DNA of 64,000 nucleotides from Chrysemys picta bellii. Its lineage: Eukaryota > Chordata > Testudines > Emydidae. This document shows, piece by piece, positions 29,478-42,588 of the stretch. The position numbers were made by a program, and so were the translations under genes. The stretch is from positions 129,246,943 to 129,310,942 of the forward strand of contig NC_088791.1 of assembly GCF_011386835.1 (NCBI RefSeq), written 5' to 3'. A model generated the notes under the pieces. That model saw only the letters and a program-made list of their open reading frames with translations, ran no database searches and was not told the origin of the DNA. The first letter of the stretch is position 1. Every line of letters begins with the position of its first letter.

Positions 29478-30191
29478 CAGTGGTTTTCAAACTTCAGGCC
29501 GCAACAAATGCAAGGCACTGGGTCACCTTGCTCAGCAGCCAGGGACCCTGGCGGCCAGCCAGGAAAAACTAGTAGTCTCTACCTGTTCTGATACCGTGCT
29601 GCGCTCCGGAAGCGGCCAGCAGCAGGTCCGGCTCCTAGGCAGGGAGGCGACGGGGCTCTGCACACTGCCCCCACTCCGAGCACCAGCTGCGCACTCCCAT
29701 TGGCCAGAAACCGCCAATAGGTGCTGGGGGGTGCCTGCGGGCGACAGCCACTTGCACACCTCCTGCTGTTGGCTGCTTCTGGGGCGGTGCCAGGACAGGC
29801 AGGAAGGCTGCTTCTGCACTCCGGCTGTGCTGCTGACCGGGAGCCGCCGGAGGTAAGCCCACGCCCCAACCCTGTGCCCCAATCACCTGCCCCAGCCCTG
29901 AGCCACCCCGAAACCTGGAGCCCCCTCCTGCACCTCAAACCCCTCATCCTCAGCCCCATCCCAGAGCTCTGACCCTCCCGCCGCACACCAACCCCCTATC
30001 CCAGCCCAGAGCCCCCTCCTACACCAAGAACCCCTCATTCCCGGCTCCACCCCGCAGCCTTCACCCCAGCCCTCTGCCCCAGCCCTGAGCCCCTCCCACA
30101 CCTCAAACCCCTCATCCCCAGCTCTGTTGGGTCGCGGGCATCAACAATTTTCTTCAACTGGGTTGCCAGAAAAAAAGTTTGAAAACCACAG
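29478..30191. mobile_element. Non-autonomous hAT element with 8-bp duplication ATCTAAGG
   Basis: A 714-bp element begins CAGTGGTTTTCAAACTTC and ends AGTTTGAAAACCACAG. It is flanked by ATCTAAGG at 29470-29477 and 30192-30199. The interior is GC-rich and includes a degenerate C-rich minisatellite (about 29860-30130, CCCCAGCCCTGAGCCCC-like units). It has no transposase, and the reading frames over it (29532-29986) are composition artefacts. Confidence 0.9.
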
Positions 30192-31379
30192 ATCTAAGGT
30201 GTTACCTAATGTTACAATGACACATTTTCAGATTTAAGCATCATGAAGAAGCTGGTTTTGCCTCCATACAATGAAGTTCACTTAGAGCAAGTTTTCAACT
30301 TCTTTGTTTTGCATAAATTAATCTGTGAACAATTAATTTTTCTTCATAAATCTGTTAGTTTGAGTTAAAATTAAAGATGGATGCTTTAAGAAATTTATTC
30401 TAAGGAAATTATTTTTGTACTCCTCGTTTAATCCCATCCAAAAACCCCTCATCTCAAGCACCAAATTTCACACACAGCCTAAGAACTGATTGGATATAGG
30501 TTACTTTTTGAATTTAAAAATGAATTATTTCCCCTTATTGATGATAATCCCATTTTCCCGTTGTTGATTATACTGGCTGTCAAATGGATGCTCTAGGATC
30601 TAGACTTTCATTTAAAAAAAAAATGATTTTAGACTTCATGGTTGTGACAAGCCTTAAAAACAAGAACTGGATTTGCGCCACAGCTCAGAAACCCTGTCAT
30701 CCCATCCCACACACCGTTGCTTCCCACAGCTATGCCCCCTGAATGTGGCTGTTCACTCCCACACTCTTGCTCATCCCTTGCCCCCATCCCCAGAGGCAAG
30801 GAAGTCCATGTGTAGAGTGCCTGTGGGTGTTAACAGCAGCAGAATCTTTTACAGGCAGAAGCCAAGTCACTACGTCATGCTTTTGTCCTGAAGAAACTTG
30901 AATGCAGCTTGCTTTACTTTGCAATGACAAAGCAGGTTCTCTCTCTGACATTTACGGCAAAAATCAGAAGTCAGAGATTAGTATCTCTATGAAAAGGCAG
31001 AGTGAAATTTGTGGTGCGTAATGGAGAGTTAGTGGCAGTGGCAAGACCCATGCCTGCAAGCGGTAGAATAGAAGACATATGGTGTTAGGTGGCTTAACCT
31101 TTCATTTCCTTGATTTTATATCAGGTATGTTTATGTATGTAGCAACCTTTACTCTTACACCGTGAAGTTTTGCATATGAATGATTTCTTTTTAAAGTTTG
31201 AAGTGTCCCTCTAAGGCATGAGGCAATGTATTAAATAGGACTGTCAGGTAAAAACAGTAGTGTTTACACACTGTTTAACGATATTTTTGTATAAAATAGT
31301 AACAGAATACAAGGATGGGCTGTACAGATGCACAAAATAAGTTTTGTTCACAACCTAATCAAGGTGCAGATTATGATGT

Positions 31380-31450
31380 TAGGATCTTGATTTTTTATTT
31401 GAAATCTAAAAACGTCTCTGCTTAACTTAGACAGTGTTTGTTTATTTTAT
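31380..31450 (-). terminator. MANSC1: Candidate MANSC1 polyadenylation signals
   Basis: Plus-strand TTTATT, which is AATAAA in gene sense, occurs in this stretch about 210-265 bases downstream of the MANSC1 stop codon. This is a plausible 3' UTR end, but AATAAA is common in AT-rich DNA and no downstream element decides between candidates. Confidence 0.3.
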
Positions 31451-31655
31451 GATTTAGCAGTTAAATAAATTTTACTCCACAATTCAGGGTGTACTTTTTT
31501 GGGGGAGGGGAGCGGGGGAAGAACATATCCACAGCTGTTTGCCCCTTTCCCACCTGTAGCTAAGAGAGAACACACCCTCCTCAAGGATTTCAGCACTGCA
31601 GCTTCTAACAAAGACTGCACTTCTTACCAATGTATTGTTTCAATTTCCCCTCCCA

Positions 31656-32485
31656 TCACACATCAGCGTACATTCCATTGATCAAGTAGTCTAGCCTATT
31701 ATAACGTCTTCTTTTCAGCGATTGAGACATTTTTCTGCCTATTAGCGCAATAACTAATAGCAAAAACACTATCCCAAAAAGTAAAGCTGCTACGAGACCA
31801 CTTTTGTCACCAGATTGAGGGGCATGCTTGCTTTTTGGAACATCATCTAATAGGTAGGCTTCTGAATCACGCTGCCTATTATCCTGGTGCATATTTTGAA
31901 AAGGAGCCAAGGAATCCTTATTAAGCAAAGCAACAACTGACAAAGAAAAGAGATCGATGCTGCTAGTACTGTCTGTAGAGGTGGCTATTGGCTTGATAGT
32001 GGTGGCAGATGTTCTGAGCCTTGCAAATTCTGTAGCAGTTCTGAAATTCGAGATCATGTGGTTAGTTGTGGTAAAAGCAGTGGTGGTAGGAATCTGAGTG
32101 CTAGTGGTTGTGTTTTTGAGTACAGCACTACTGATAGTGGTAGGAAGCATGGTAGGTGGTGGGGGAGTGGAGGTGCTAAGCTGAGACGTTCGAGCAGCCC
32201 TTGTAGGCAATAACTTGGTTATTTTTTGTTTGGGGAAAGAATCTAAGGTCTCAGGATGTTTTTTCTCTTGGTCTTCAGGAAACTGTGTGTGCAATTCAAT
32301 CTTATCTAAATGTTCTTCTATATGGTCAATGAGTTCAGACATCTGAGAAGTAATAGATTTCTGCAAAGCAACAGTATGATTCAGGTGACCTGCCTGATTG
32401 GGAAGGTCAAAGCGAGCTGCTTGTGAAGAAAGAGAGTTTCCATTCGAGTCGTAATTTGCAAGCTGTGAGTCCAGAATCTGTATAC
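31656..32485 (-). CDS. MANSC1: MANSC1 last coding exon: stem, transmembrane segment and tail
   Basis: This 830-bp exon begins after acceptor TTTTTAG (32487-32486) and carries the frame from exon 2 (phase 1) to the TGA at 31656-31658. It encodes residues 122-397. First comes a linker with N-linked sequons (for example NHT). A Ser/Thr/Pro-rich stem follows, running through a PPPP stretch and many TTT and TS runs, and suggests mucin-type O-glycosylation. Next is a hydrophobic membrane span (about 350-371, SGLVAALLFGIVFLLLV...), then a basic 26-residue cytoplasmic tail ending RLDYLINGMYADV. That tail closely matches the human MANSC1 end as I remember it. The stem is poorly conserved, as usual for this gene. 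No stop or frameshift is seen. Confidence 0.93.
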
Positions 32486-32973
32486 CTAAAAATAGAAAGA
32501 AAATATATAAATTAATTATTCAATCCACTTTAGCAATCAAATGCTTCCTCTGCTTACTGCTTCTCCTGAATCTAATAGAGAATCACAAAAGGGGCCCACC
32601 CCGAAAAGAAACAACTAAACTGCCTGGGGTATCGTGATTTTCTCCTCTTTTAAAAAAAAAAATCACTAAGTGTTTGGCAATAGGCATGTTAAAATTACGG
32701 TTGTCATAGCACAAATTGATACTCCATCTCCCAAGCCTAAAGGTATCAGGCCAGATTCTTCACTGTCTTACACCTTATGTAAGCATTTATCTCTGTGCAA
32801 AGAAATCGTTTGATTTGGTAGTGTTCTGAACTCACATTGCACATGTTTAAATGCTTATACAGAGATGCAAGGCAGTGAAGAATCAGGCCAGTCATCTTCA
32901 AAACATTCTTAGTCTCTGCCAACCAGAGAAGCAGAAGTTACCAAGTCACACTTGTATTTGTCAATTTTGCATA

Positions 32974-33162
32974 CACCTCTACCCCGATATAACGCTGTAC
33001 TCGGGAGCCAAAAAATCTTACCGCATTATAGGTGAAACTGCGTTATATTGAACTTGCTTTGATCCGCCAGAGTGCGCAGCCCGCCCCGCCCCGGAGCACT
33101 GCTTTACCGCGTTATATCCAAATTCGTGTTATATCAGGTCGCGTTATATCGGGGTAGAGGTA
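32974..33162. mobile_element. Tc1/mariner-like MITE with TA duplication
   Basis: The element begins CACCTCTACCCCGATATAAC and ends GTTATATCGGGGTAGAGGTA, with TA on each side (32972-32973 and 33163-33164). The ends are near-perfect inverted repeats and GTTATA motifs recur inside. At 189 bp it is non-coding and non-autonomous. Confidence 0.85.
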
Positions 33163-33221
33163 TATATCTGTCTAAGGTACTTATAAAGCCCCTGTTGCTG
33201 CAGAATCTGGGTGCCTCAATC

Positions 33222-33356
33222 TTTTAATGTTATTATCCTCACAATGTAATCATCCTGTGAGATAGGGAAGTACCACTATTTTCATTTTACACAGGCACAA
33301 AAAGGTTAAGTGACTTGCAAAAAATCTCACAGAAGTCTGTGGAGGAGCATGAACTT
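33222..33356 (+). repeat. MIR-like CORE-SINE fragment
   Basis: The text TTATTATCCTCACAATGTAA, CATTTTACACAGGCACAAA and GGTTAAGTGACTTGCAA follows the conserved MIR body order. Confidence 0.75.
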
Positions 33357-36009
33357 GAGCCATTATGAGGGGAAGTGGATGAAGAGTTGTTAGAGGTGAG
33401 GAGGGGCAGGGTCCATCATAAGTAGTGGACTAAAATGTTCACCCTTTCCTAGAAGTTAAATGGAATCAGTTTCTAAGCAGCACAGTGCATTGTTGCTCTG
33501 TTAAAGCTATTAACTGGAGTCTGGTAGCAAAATATGCACAGTTTGGCATGATATAAGCTGCATACAACTCACACTATTGACAAAGGTTCCATTATGTTAA
33601 GATACTGTATATAGATCCTATACAAAAAAACAAAACAAAAAATACCTAACACTTTGGATAATAGTTCTTGGGAAGACTAACTAACTGGCACAGCTCCTTT
33701 GTCCACATTATCATTATCCAATAGCCAGCTGGATTTACTATTGGGTGTGGTGCTTCACCCTTATTCACTGTATTACCTCTAAGTACTGGAGGGTTAACCA
33801 TGTAATGAAATTCCTAAGCAAACAAGAAACCACACACACCCAACACTTAGATAACCTAGAATTAATGGTGAAAGAATCTGACACTTCCTTCAATTGAAAA
33901 ATCTCTAAGAAATGGATTTTCTCTCTGAGAAAAGTTAAGTGATAAGAAGACCATGTTAAGGTTCCACTTTACAAGATCACCATCTCATTAAAGTATGCAA
34001 ATATTTGGGTGACCTTCACTGTATAACTTTAATTTTCCCCTACCACCAGACCGCAGCCAGAAACTAAGATAAGCAAGTTGACTCACAGGCTCACCTCATC
34101 AGTGATTGCCCTACTGTCCCTAATGTAAAACTACATGAAAGATGTATACTCATGCTTCCCTCAGAATTTTCCCCAATATATCTTGATTTTGACCAGCAAC
34201 ATCTCTGCTCTTAAGAGCAAAAATGTGCAATACACACAAAATAGGTACCAGACTGAGATCACCTGAGGCGTAAGTCAGGATTTGACCTGAGGCTAGTGCA
34301 CTAACTCTGTGTACTATTCCCCCTTCCTTAGCAACAGGTCTTTGCAAGAGAACAGACAGGAAGAAGACTAGAAACTGAATATATGGAGAATTTAGAAGGA
34401 GAGTACACTGTTAAGTAGCTTACACTCAGATTTCATCTGCCTTAAAAATTGATATAATTAGATACATATAGGACTTTTGAAAAAAAAAAGTAGTGGATTT
34501 AAAATATACAAAAACACATCCATGGTTTCTTCTGTCTCAACTGGAAGCCCCTTTTTCCAGGGTGCTGTGCTAACTTCCATTATATTGGGTCATGAGGAAG
34601 TAAAAAATCTTCACAGTTAATTCAATTAATTGAAATGGAAAGACCACCTACCGCAGCTGCTGTCCTACAAGTTGGGAAATATATTTTAGGTTTCTAGAAG
34701 GGACATTAAGCAGCATAGAACAAAAAAACAGTTATGTTGTAAACTGGAATGCAATAACTTTTTAAAGAAACTTCCATTTAAAACCATAATCAGAATGGGA
34801 AAGAAAGATCCTTGTCATTATATACCAGTTTGTTACCACATGGCCTTTTCACAATCTATCCAACAGACAGCAAAAAAAACCCAAATAGAGTCTTCCAAGA
34901 ACAAATTATTGATTTTTCTGCAGGCTTTACTCAGTAGTTAGAAAGGGAAATCTACATGATTTCATATTTTATTATTTAATGTGCACCACAAACTCAAAGG
35001 TCAAAATCTAGATGGTCAAAATACCAACAGTTTCCTCAGTTCCTAGTGCATTACCTCTAAGACAAGGAATTTGCTCAACAATACAGCAGATGTGGTCAGC
35101 TAAACCACCATTCCTTTCTCATTCTAAACAAAGGAGTGTGGGACTGAACCCCACTTGTAGAAGCCATGCTTTTAGACAAGCACCCAAAGTAGAGCAATGA
35201 TGCAGTATTCATGTAAATTGGGTTGCGCAACCTGCAGATTACCAAATTCACTCCCTCAAATGACAGTCAGAAAACTGCAGTGTGTGTGTAATTTATGCTG
35301 TGGGAAACAGTTTGGTTGGGTACAAAGAAGGATCTCATCACCCTACATGAATCTTCTCACCTTCTTCCACAAAGCCAACAGATGTACCTGAACACTCACT
35401 GATGTACTATCAGAAAGCAGACAGTTATTGCAGCCAGAGTCTGACTAATCACACCCTATATTTTTGAGGTTAAAAAAAATGTCAGCTTTATTTCCTCATT
35501 TTCATTTTAGATTGTAAGCTCCCAACCACAGGGACCTTAAGAAATTGTCAAGTGCTAGGCACACTAGTGGTATTATAATAGAATAGATAGTCTTGCTATT
35601 GAAGGAAGACAGACAAAGCAGTACACAAACCACTATTTAAAAAATATAAAAGAAGAGTATTCTACAGGACCATTCTCAAATAGTCCATATGCTAAACTAC
35701 CTTGGAGGTCATCTCCTAGAGGCCATCCACCCTTAAAGGAAATGTCTAATAGGATTCTATGGGTATTCTCAGTAGATATCCACCAATATCACGGTTGGTT
35801 ATTTGTATGGAGAATGTTGTCTATGTTCCAAATGAGAGTCTGAGAGGCAGAGCAGAAACCCCAAGTACTTTTTCAGCAATAGCTTCTGTGGCTGGAAACA
35901 GAAGATAAAACATCTCCTGAATCACAAATTGGTTCTGTGGTGGTTGAGCTGGAAAAATCAAGTTTGCACTGAATAAAACTGCTCCAATATGTGAGTATTT
36001 TTCTTTATC

Positions 36010-36238
36010 ACTAATAACTAACCTTGTGGCACCTTTAAGACTAACAGATGTATTGGAGCATAAGCTTTCGTGGGTAAATGCCCACTTCGTCGGATGCATT
36101 TACTTCGTCAGATCCATTTCGTGGGCATTCACCCACGAAAGCTTATGCTCCAATACATCTGTTAGTCTTAAAGGTGCCACAGGACTCTCTGTTGCTTTTT
36201 ACAGATCCAGACTAACACGGCTACCCCTCTGAAACTTA
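36010..36238. repeat. Head-to-head palindromic copy of the AGACTAACAG repeat family
   Basis: The left arm (CTTGTGGCACCTTTAAGACT, AACAGATGTATTGGAGCATA, AGCTTTCGTGGGTAAATGCC) meets its reverse complement (GGGCATTCACCCACGAAAGC, AATACATCTGTTAGTCTTAA) across a short centre containing CTTCGTCGGATGCATTTACT. The right side continues into CAGACTAACACGGCTACCCC. Confidence 0.85.
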
Positions 36239-36954
36239 ACTGTAACCTTGTGCACATTTCTATCTGAAAAAACAAACTTAAAAGGTTTGTCACAAGAAGT
36301 GGGCTAGGCTTCTTGGTAACTACCTTTGAAAAGCTTATCAGCAATGTAGGCTTAAGGTAAACGAGCTCACACACATCATTTCCATAATTCAATATGAACA
36401 GGAGCCAGAAAAACAGCACAATTGAAAACAATGAGTATAACTCAGCAATTGTACTTTGGCAGATCAAGAGCCCAGCACAGTCACATGTTTTCTTCCCTCT
36501 TTCAATCCTCTACATACTCCTGGGGGAGAAAAGAGTGGGAGAAGTGTGATAAAAGTTAGATAATAAATTAATTACTTTGACTCTTCTGTTTTTGCACCCT
36601 AGGAGTTTAAGCCATTTGTTCCTTCCCCTGCCCTGGTTTCCTGGTGTTATCACAACAAATGCACCCTAACAGTTTCTGAACAAGTTATGCGGATGACCCT
36701 GCTAGACAGCATGCTTTTCTTCACCAACCAATTCCTTCCCAGGAGAAAGTTACCTCTTCAGTAAGCTCAGCCTTTGGGAAATATCTGAGAGATAGGAACA
36801 ACTCCAGTATATTAAAAAAATACTTGTGTTCTCTGCAAAGTGAGCCATACTGAAACCACCACATAAACTCCCTTGCGAGAGGACAGTCTAATTGTCAATT
36901 TGTTCTTTGAAGAGTTCAGTCAGATAAGGTGCCAGCATAGAAGTATATTTTGAG

Positions 36955-37100
36955 AGACAAGGTACGTGAGGTATCTTTTAATGGACCAAATTCTGTCAGT
37001 GAAAGAACCAAGCTTTCGAGCTACACAGAGCTCTTCTTCATTACCTCAACCACCTTGTCTCTCTAATATGCTGGAACTGACAGGGCTACCACTACACTGC
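36955..37100 (+). repeat. Dispersed repeat related to the copy at 17545
   Basis: GAGGTATCTTTTAATGGACC, CAAGCTTTCGAGCTACACAG and AGCTCTTCTTCATTACCTC match the 17545 copy in diverged form. It is non-coding. Confidence 0.6.
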
Positions 37101-37219
37101 AAAATATATTTTGGTAAGCTTGCTACATCTTAATAGCTGACCTTAGTATAGCTGATGTATTAGCACCAAAAAGTGCATAGCACATTAGAGATGACAAGAA
37201 ATTTCTGAGTTCTAAGTCT

Positions 37220-37375
37220 TCTCTAAACCTTGCTACTGACATGCAGTTTGGCCTTGGGTAAGTCACTTTGCAGCTCTGCTTCAGTTTCTCTACCTGAAAA
37301 AAGAGGACTATTACTACTTTTGTTTACTTACTAACCTTGCAGAGATATTATGAAGATTCATATTTGTATAGTGCT
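37220..37375 (-). repeat. MIR-like CORE-SINE fragment
   Basis: The text CCTTGGGTAAGTCACTTTGC, TCAGTTTCTCTACCTG and ATTATGAAGATTC is the reverse-complement form of the MIR body. Confidence 0.7.
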
Positions 37376-38034
37376 TTCTATAACTGGGTATTTATATGCC
37401 CCTCAGCCACCACAATATGTCCCTTCAAACATGTAAAGTACTACAAGGGTGCTAAATTTCTACTGCTTCCAGTAATATTCAATATACTCATAGGGAATTT
37501 CTCCAAAACACACAGAATGTGTCAAAATGGAAGAAGCTTTTTAAGCACACACAAACTGTATTATTTAGGAATAAATCCCTGGTCTAAAGAGCTTCCAGTC
37601 TAAGCAGAAAGCATACATATGAAAGATTAGAGAGGAGATATAATTTCTTGACACATTAATATTAATTATGTCTCACATTGTCATGGTATGACAGGGTGGG
37701 CTTGTTTTGTTTTTTTAAAGAGGGAAAGAATATAAAAGATTTTGAAGTCTAACGGGCGGGGGGGGTGGGGGGGACAATCAGGATGCATCATTGAAGATGC
37801 AGTCCACATGAGAAGCCAGGTCCATAAAGAAAAAAGGGGGTATAAGGCACACAAAACTATAACTCCCATGAGGCACTATGGTAGCATTTCCAAAACGAAA
37901 TTGTCAATTTTCAGCTGATCATTTTCCGTTTTAAATTTTTTGCTGATAAATCAAACATTGATGACCAACTCTAATGCAAACACACATCTGTAAGACACAT
38001 GAGTATAAACAAAGTCAATGATCAGTTGATTTTA

Positions 38035-39188
<1,154 letters not shown>

Positions 39189-39504
39189 CTGATATGTTTT
39201 TTTCTAAGCAGCAAGCATTAATACAAGTTTCCTGAGTTGGTGTATATATTGGCTCAGTCCCTCTGATGCCTTTTGAGAGAGATAGCATCATATCAATTAC
39301 AACATTTTCCATCTTCTCTAGAGAGCAATCTTGACTGAGGGATGGCCCAGGTATCATGTAACACATGATTAGGAATGTGCAAGTAGACCACCAGGTTATG
39401 CTGATGGACATTTTTACTTAGGTGCCTTCTTCTTGAGTCAGAAACAATGATGAACTTCTTGGTGTTTAACTTCAAAATAATCTCATTTTAAGAAGAATGC
39501 ATAT
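39189..39504 (-). CDS. MANSC1: MANSC1 first coding exon: 5' UTR, signal peptide and start of MANSC domain
   Basis: A strong acceptor (TTTTTCCCCACAG) sets the exon start at 39504. Translation most likely begins at 39411, after 93 bases of 5' UTR. The first 27 or so residues are a signal peptide (W-W-S-T-C-T-F-L-I-M-C-Y core), followed by DCSLEKMENVVIDM, LSKGIRGTEPIYTPTQETC and NACCLEKNIS, the first half of the MANSC domain with four cysteines. The donor at 39188 leaves one base over, completed by the next exon. Two tiny upstream reading frames sit in the UTR (39502-39488 and 39486-39472). MANSC1 is a poorly characterised type I membrane protein; its MANSC domain is shared with HAI-1 and LRP11. 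The joined exons code for 397 residues. Confidence 0.92.
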
Positions 39505-39789
39505 CTGTGGGGAAAAATAAGGAAAGGCTTCTTTTAGTCAAAGTGAAGTTTTCAACAACTTTTAAGAGCCTTTTGTACAAGTAGCAAATGTAGGTAATTT
39601 TTTTTAAAGTTTATATTACATACTTGATGCAAAGTTACTTACTTCCCAACATACTTGGCATCCAATTAAAAACATTGCTACACTTTTCAAATGAAAAAGG
39701 GTGGTGAATACAGCACACAAGAATCTCTCTGAGTATTTATATTGCCCCAATCATCATAATATCTGAGTGGCTCTCAACCTTTAATGTAT

Positions 39790-39925
39790 TTTCATTACAT
39801 ACCCATAAGGTAGGAAACTGCTATTATCCCCATTTTACAGAGGGGGAACGGAGGCAGAGAAGGCATAAGGGACTTGTCCACAGTCACACAGGAAGTCTAC
39901 ATCAGCCCTGGACATACATATTGGA
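39790..39925 (+). repeat. MIR-like CORE-SINE fragment
   Basis: CTATTATCCCCATTTTACAG, followed by GGACTTGTCCACAGTCACAC and AGGAAGTC, follows the MIR consensus order. Confidence 0.75.
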
Positions 39926-40104
39926 ATCCTCTTCCCTACTTTTTCAACCAAGATACCCAAGGACATAAAAATGGCAACAAAGAGGATCGGTGCAAACACT
40001 GGAAACAGGTGATTTGGGGGATTGCTATTAAGAGACACAGCCCCCCTTACATAACCATGTTCCAGCTCAGCTCTCCTAGAGGATCATTAGAGTAAAAATG
40101 GTTA

Positions 40105-40770
40105 CATAGATTCCAAGGCCAGAAGGGACCACTGTGATCATCTAATCTGACCTCCTGTATAACACAAGCCACAAAACTTCCTTAAAATAATTCCTAGAAC
40201 GTGTCTTTTCAAAAAACATCCAGTGTTGATTTTAAAATGGTCAGTGATGGAGAATCCACCACGACTCTTGGTAAGTTGTTCCAATGGTTAATTACTCTCA
40301 TTGTTTAAAATGTATGCCTTGTTTCCATTCTGAATTTCTCTAGGTTTAGCTTCCAGCCATTGTTATACCTTTCTCTTCTAGATTAAAGAGCCCATTATTA
40401 AATATTTGTTTCCCATGTAGGTCCTTACAGACTGTAATCAAGTCACACCTTAACTTTTTCTTTGTTAAGGTAAATAGACTGAGCTCAGCGTGTCTATCAT
40501 TACAAGGCAGGTTTTCTAATCCTTTAATCATTTTCATGGCTCTTCTCTGAACCCTCTCCAATTTATCAAGATCTTCTTGAATTGTGGACATCAGAATTAG
40601 ACACAGTATTCTAGCAATGGTTGTGCCAGCATCAAATATAGCAGGAAAATAACTCTCAGCTGTTACTCGAGATTCCCGTTTATGTGTTCAAGGATTGCAT
40701 TAGACCTTTTGGCCATGGCATTATACGGGGAGCTCATACTCAGCTGAATATCCACCACAACCCCACTGGC
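40105..40770 (-). mobile_element. CR1 LINE fragment (3' part of ORF2)
   Basis: The left edge is the CR1 tail (CCAAGGCCAGAAGGGACCAC). The minus strand then reads a decayed C-terminal stretch of CR1 ORF2 (LDKLERVQRRAMKMIKGLE, and LFTLTKKKLRCDLI). The rest of the element is missing or too diverged to follow. Confidence 0.85.
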
Positions 40771-41335
40771 AGTTTTGTCAAGCAAATAGTGGTTTCAGTA
40801 ACTTTTTAAATGGAGATGAATCCACAACACAAAACGTACCATCAAATCTAGCAGTGCTGCTGGTACTCTCAGTAGTCTGGCTAAGATTTGAATAGATCAT
40901 GGAGACTGAATGACCTCCAGGTCCCATGGGCAGGACAGCACAGAAGAAGCTTGTAATGTTACTGCCTGTGCTGTATCTGTCTAGTAATTAGAAGGATACA
41001 GATCTCAGGATACTTAAGTCTTATACCTTAAGACTGGAGGATAGCTAATGTGACGCCAATTTTTAAAAAAAAGGCTCCAGAGGCAATCCCAGCAATTACA
41101 GGCCGGTTAGCCTAACTTCAGCACTGGGCAAACTGGTTGAAACTACAGTAAAGAACAGAATTGTCAGACACATCGATGAACATGATTTGTTGGGGAAGAT
41201 TCAACATGGTTTTTGCAAAGGGATATCATTCCTCACCAATCTACTACAATTCTTTGAGGGGGTCAACAAACATGTTGACAAGGGTGAGCCAGTGGATATA
41301 GTTTCTTAGATTTTCAGAAAGCCTTTGACAAGGTC

Positions 41336-41890
41336 AGAGCCATCCTGTCCATAGGAGGGACTGGGGCAACCGCCACGGGCCCCGAGCTCTGGAAGGGGGA
41401 GCAGGGCGGCCGAGGGACCTAGTGGGGGGCCTGGCGCCGGCAGCAGGGGCCAGGCCCACGCCCCGCACTCACTGGCCCGGGCGTTTATTTATTTTTCTTG
41501 CCCACAGCCCCCCTGGGCTCAGTCTCAGTCTCTGCAGCAGCAAGTAACCTGGCCCCAGACCGCTCTGCCGGCTCCCGGCGTCGCCTGCTGCCGCAGGGTC
41601 CTAGTGCCCCCCCATCACTAGTGCCAGGGCAGGCTGACCCTGCCCCTGCCCTTCCGCCTCAGACGGACCCTTCCCTTTTCCGGCAGGACCCTCCACCAGC
41701 ACAGGGGGCCCCCAGCACAGGTGCGTGCCAGCCAGTAGTCTCCCTCACCCATCGCTCAGCACTGGTGTCCCCCCAGAGCCCCACACCTCCCCCTTCCATT
41801 GCTCTTTTTTTCCCTCTCCCAGCGCTGGGTGGGGTCCTCCAATGCCACCTCCAGGCTAGAGCCACCCCCCTGCCTCAGGGTCCTCCTTGG
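41336..41890. mobile_element. GC-rich insertion in CR1, hAT-like left end
   Basis: The insertion begins CAGAGCCATCCTGTCCATAG, similar to the CAGAGCC start of many hAT elements, and is GC-rich and Pro-coding on paper. The right end merges with diverged CR1 and no target duplication is visible. CR1 sequence is also lost across it, so this is an insertion plus deletion or a composite event. Confidence 0.45.
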
Positions 41891-42588
41891 GATGGAGTCT
41901 ACATTAGCTGTTCCCACTCAAGAAAGCCATCTTGGAGTCACTGTGGATAGTTCTCTGAAATCATCCACTCAATGTGCAGTCAAAAAAGCAAACAAAATGT
42001 TGGGAATCATTAAGAAAGGGATAGCTAATAAGACAGAAGATATCATATTGCCTCTATATAAATCCATGGCATGCCCACACCTTGAATACTACGTGCAGAT
42101 GGGGTCACCCCATCTCAAAAAAGATATATTGGAATTGGAAAAGGTTCAGAAAGGGGCACCAAAAATGATTAGGGGTATGAAACAGCTTCCATATGAGGAG
42201 AGTAACAAGACTGGGACTTTTCAGCTTGGAAAAGGGATGACTAAGGGGGGGATATGATAGAGATCTATAAAGTCATGACTGGTGTAGAGAAAGTAAATAA
42301 AGAAGTGTTATTTACTCCTCATAAAACAGAATTAGGGGTCATCAAATGAAATTAATAGGCAGTAGGTTTAAAACAAACAAAATAAAGTATTTCTTCACAC
42401 AAAGCAGGGTTAACCTGTGGAACTCTTTTGCCAGAGGATGTTGTGAAGGCCAAGACTATATCTAGTTCTTTTTTGAGCCCCGTTAAATTCATGGAGAATA
42501 GTCTACCAGCTAGGAGGGCAAGGGGAGGGGTTCTCTTGCCAGAAGCTGGGAATGGGTGACCGGGGATGGATCACTTGATGATTACCTG

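Larger units (their letters stand above)
15101..31655. other. LRP6-MANSC1 intergenic region, repeats only
   Basis: I see no gene between the LRP6 promoter and the 3' end of MANSC1. The region holds a 49-bp tandem duplication (15528), hAT elements (19227-19568, 28667-28961, 29478-30191), a GC-rich repeat-like block at 20.8-22.1 kb, inverted copies of the AGACTAACAG family (26665), a 175-bp direct repeat pair (24518 and 26042) and several diverged SINE/LINE scraps. Two small hairpin scraps carry text such as GTGAAATCCTG/CAGGATTTCAC (about 18300-18376). Confidence 0.75.

Noticed and set aside
41498..42257. Plus-strand frames of 150 and 152 codons as a fusion gene
   Set aside because: They join a GC-rich insertion to decayed CR1 ORF2 wording. 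This is a chance frame across a transposon boundary.
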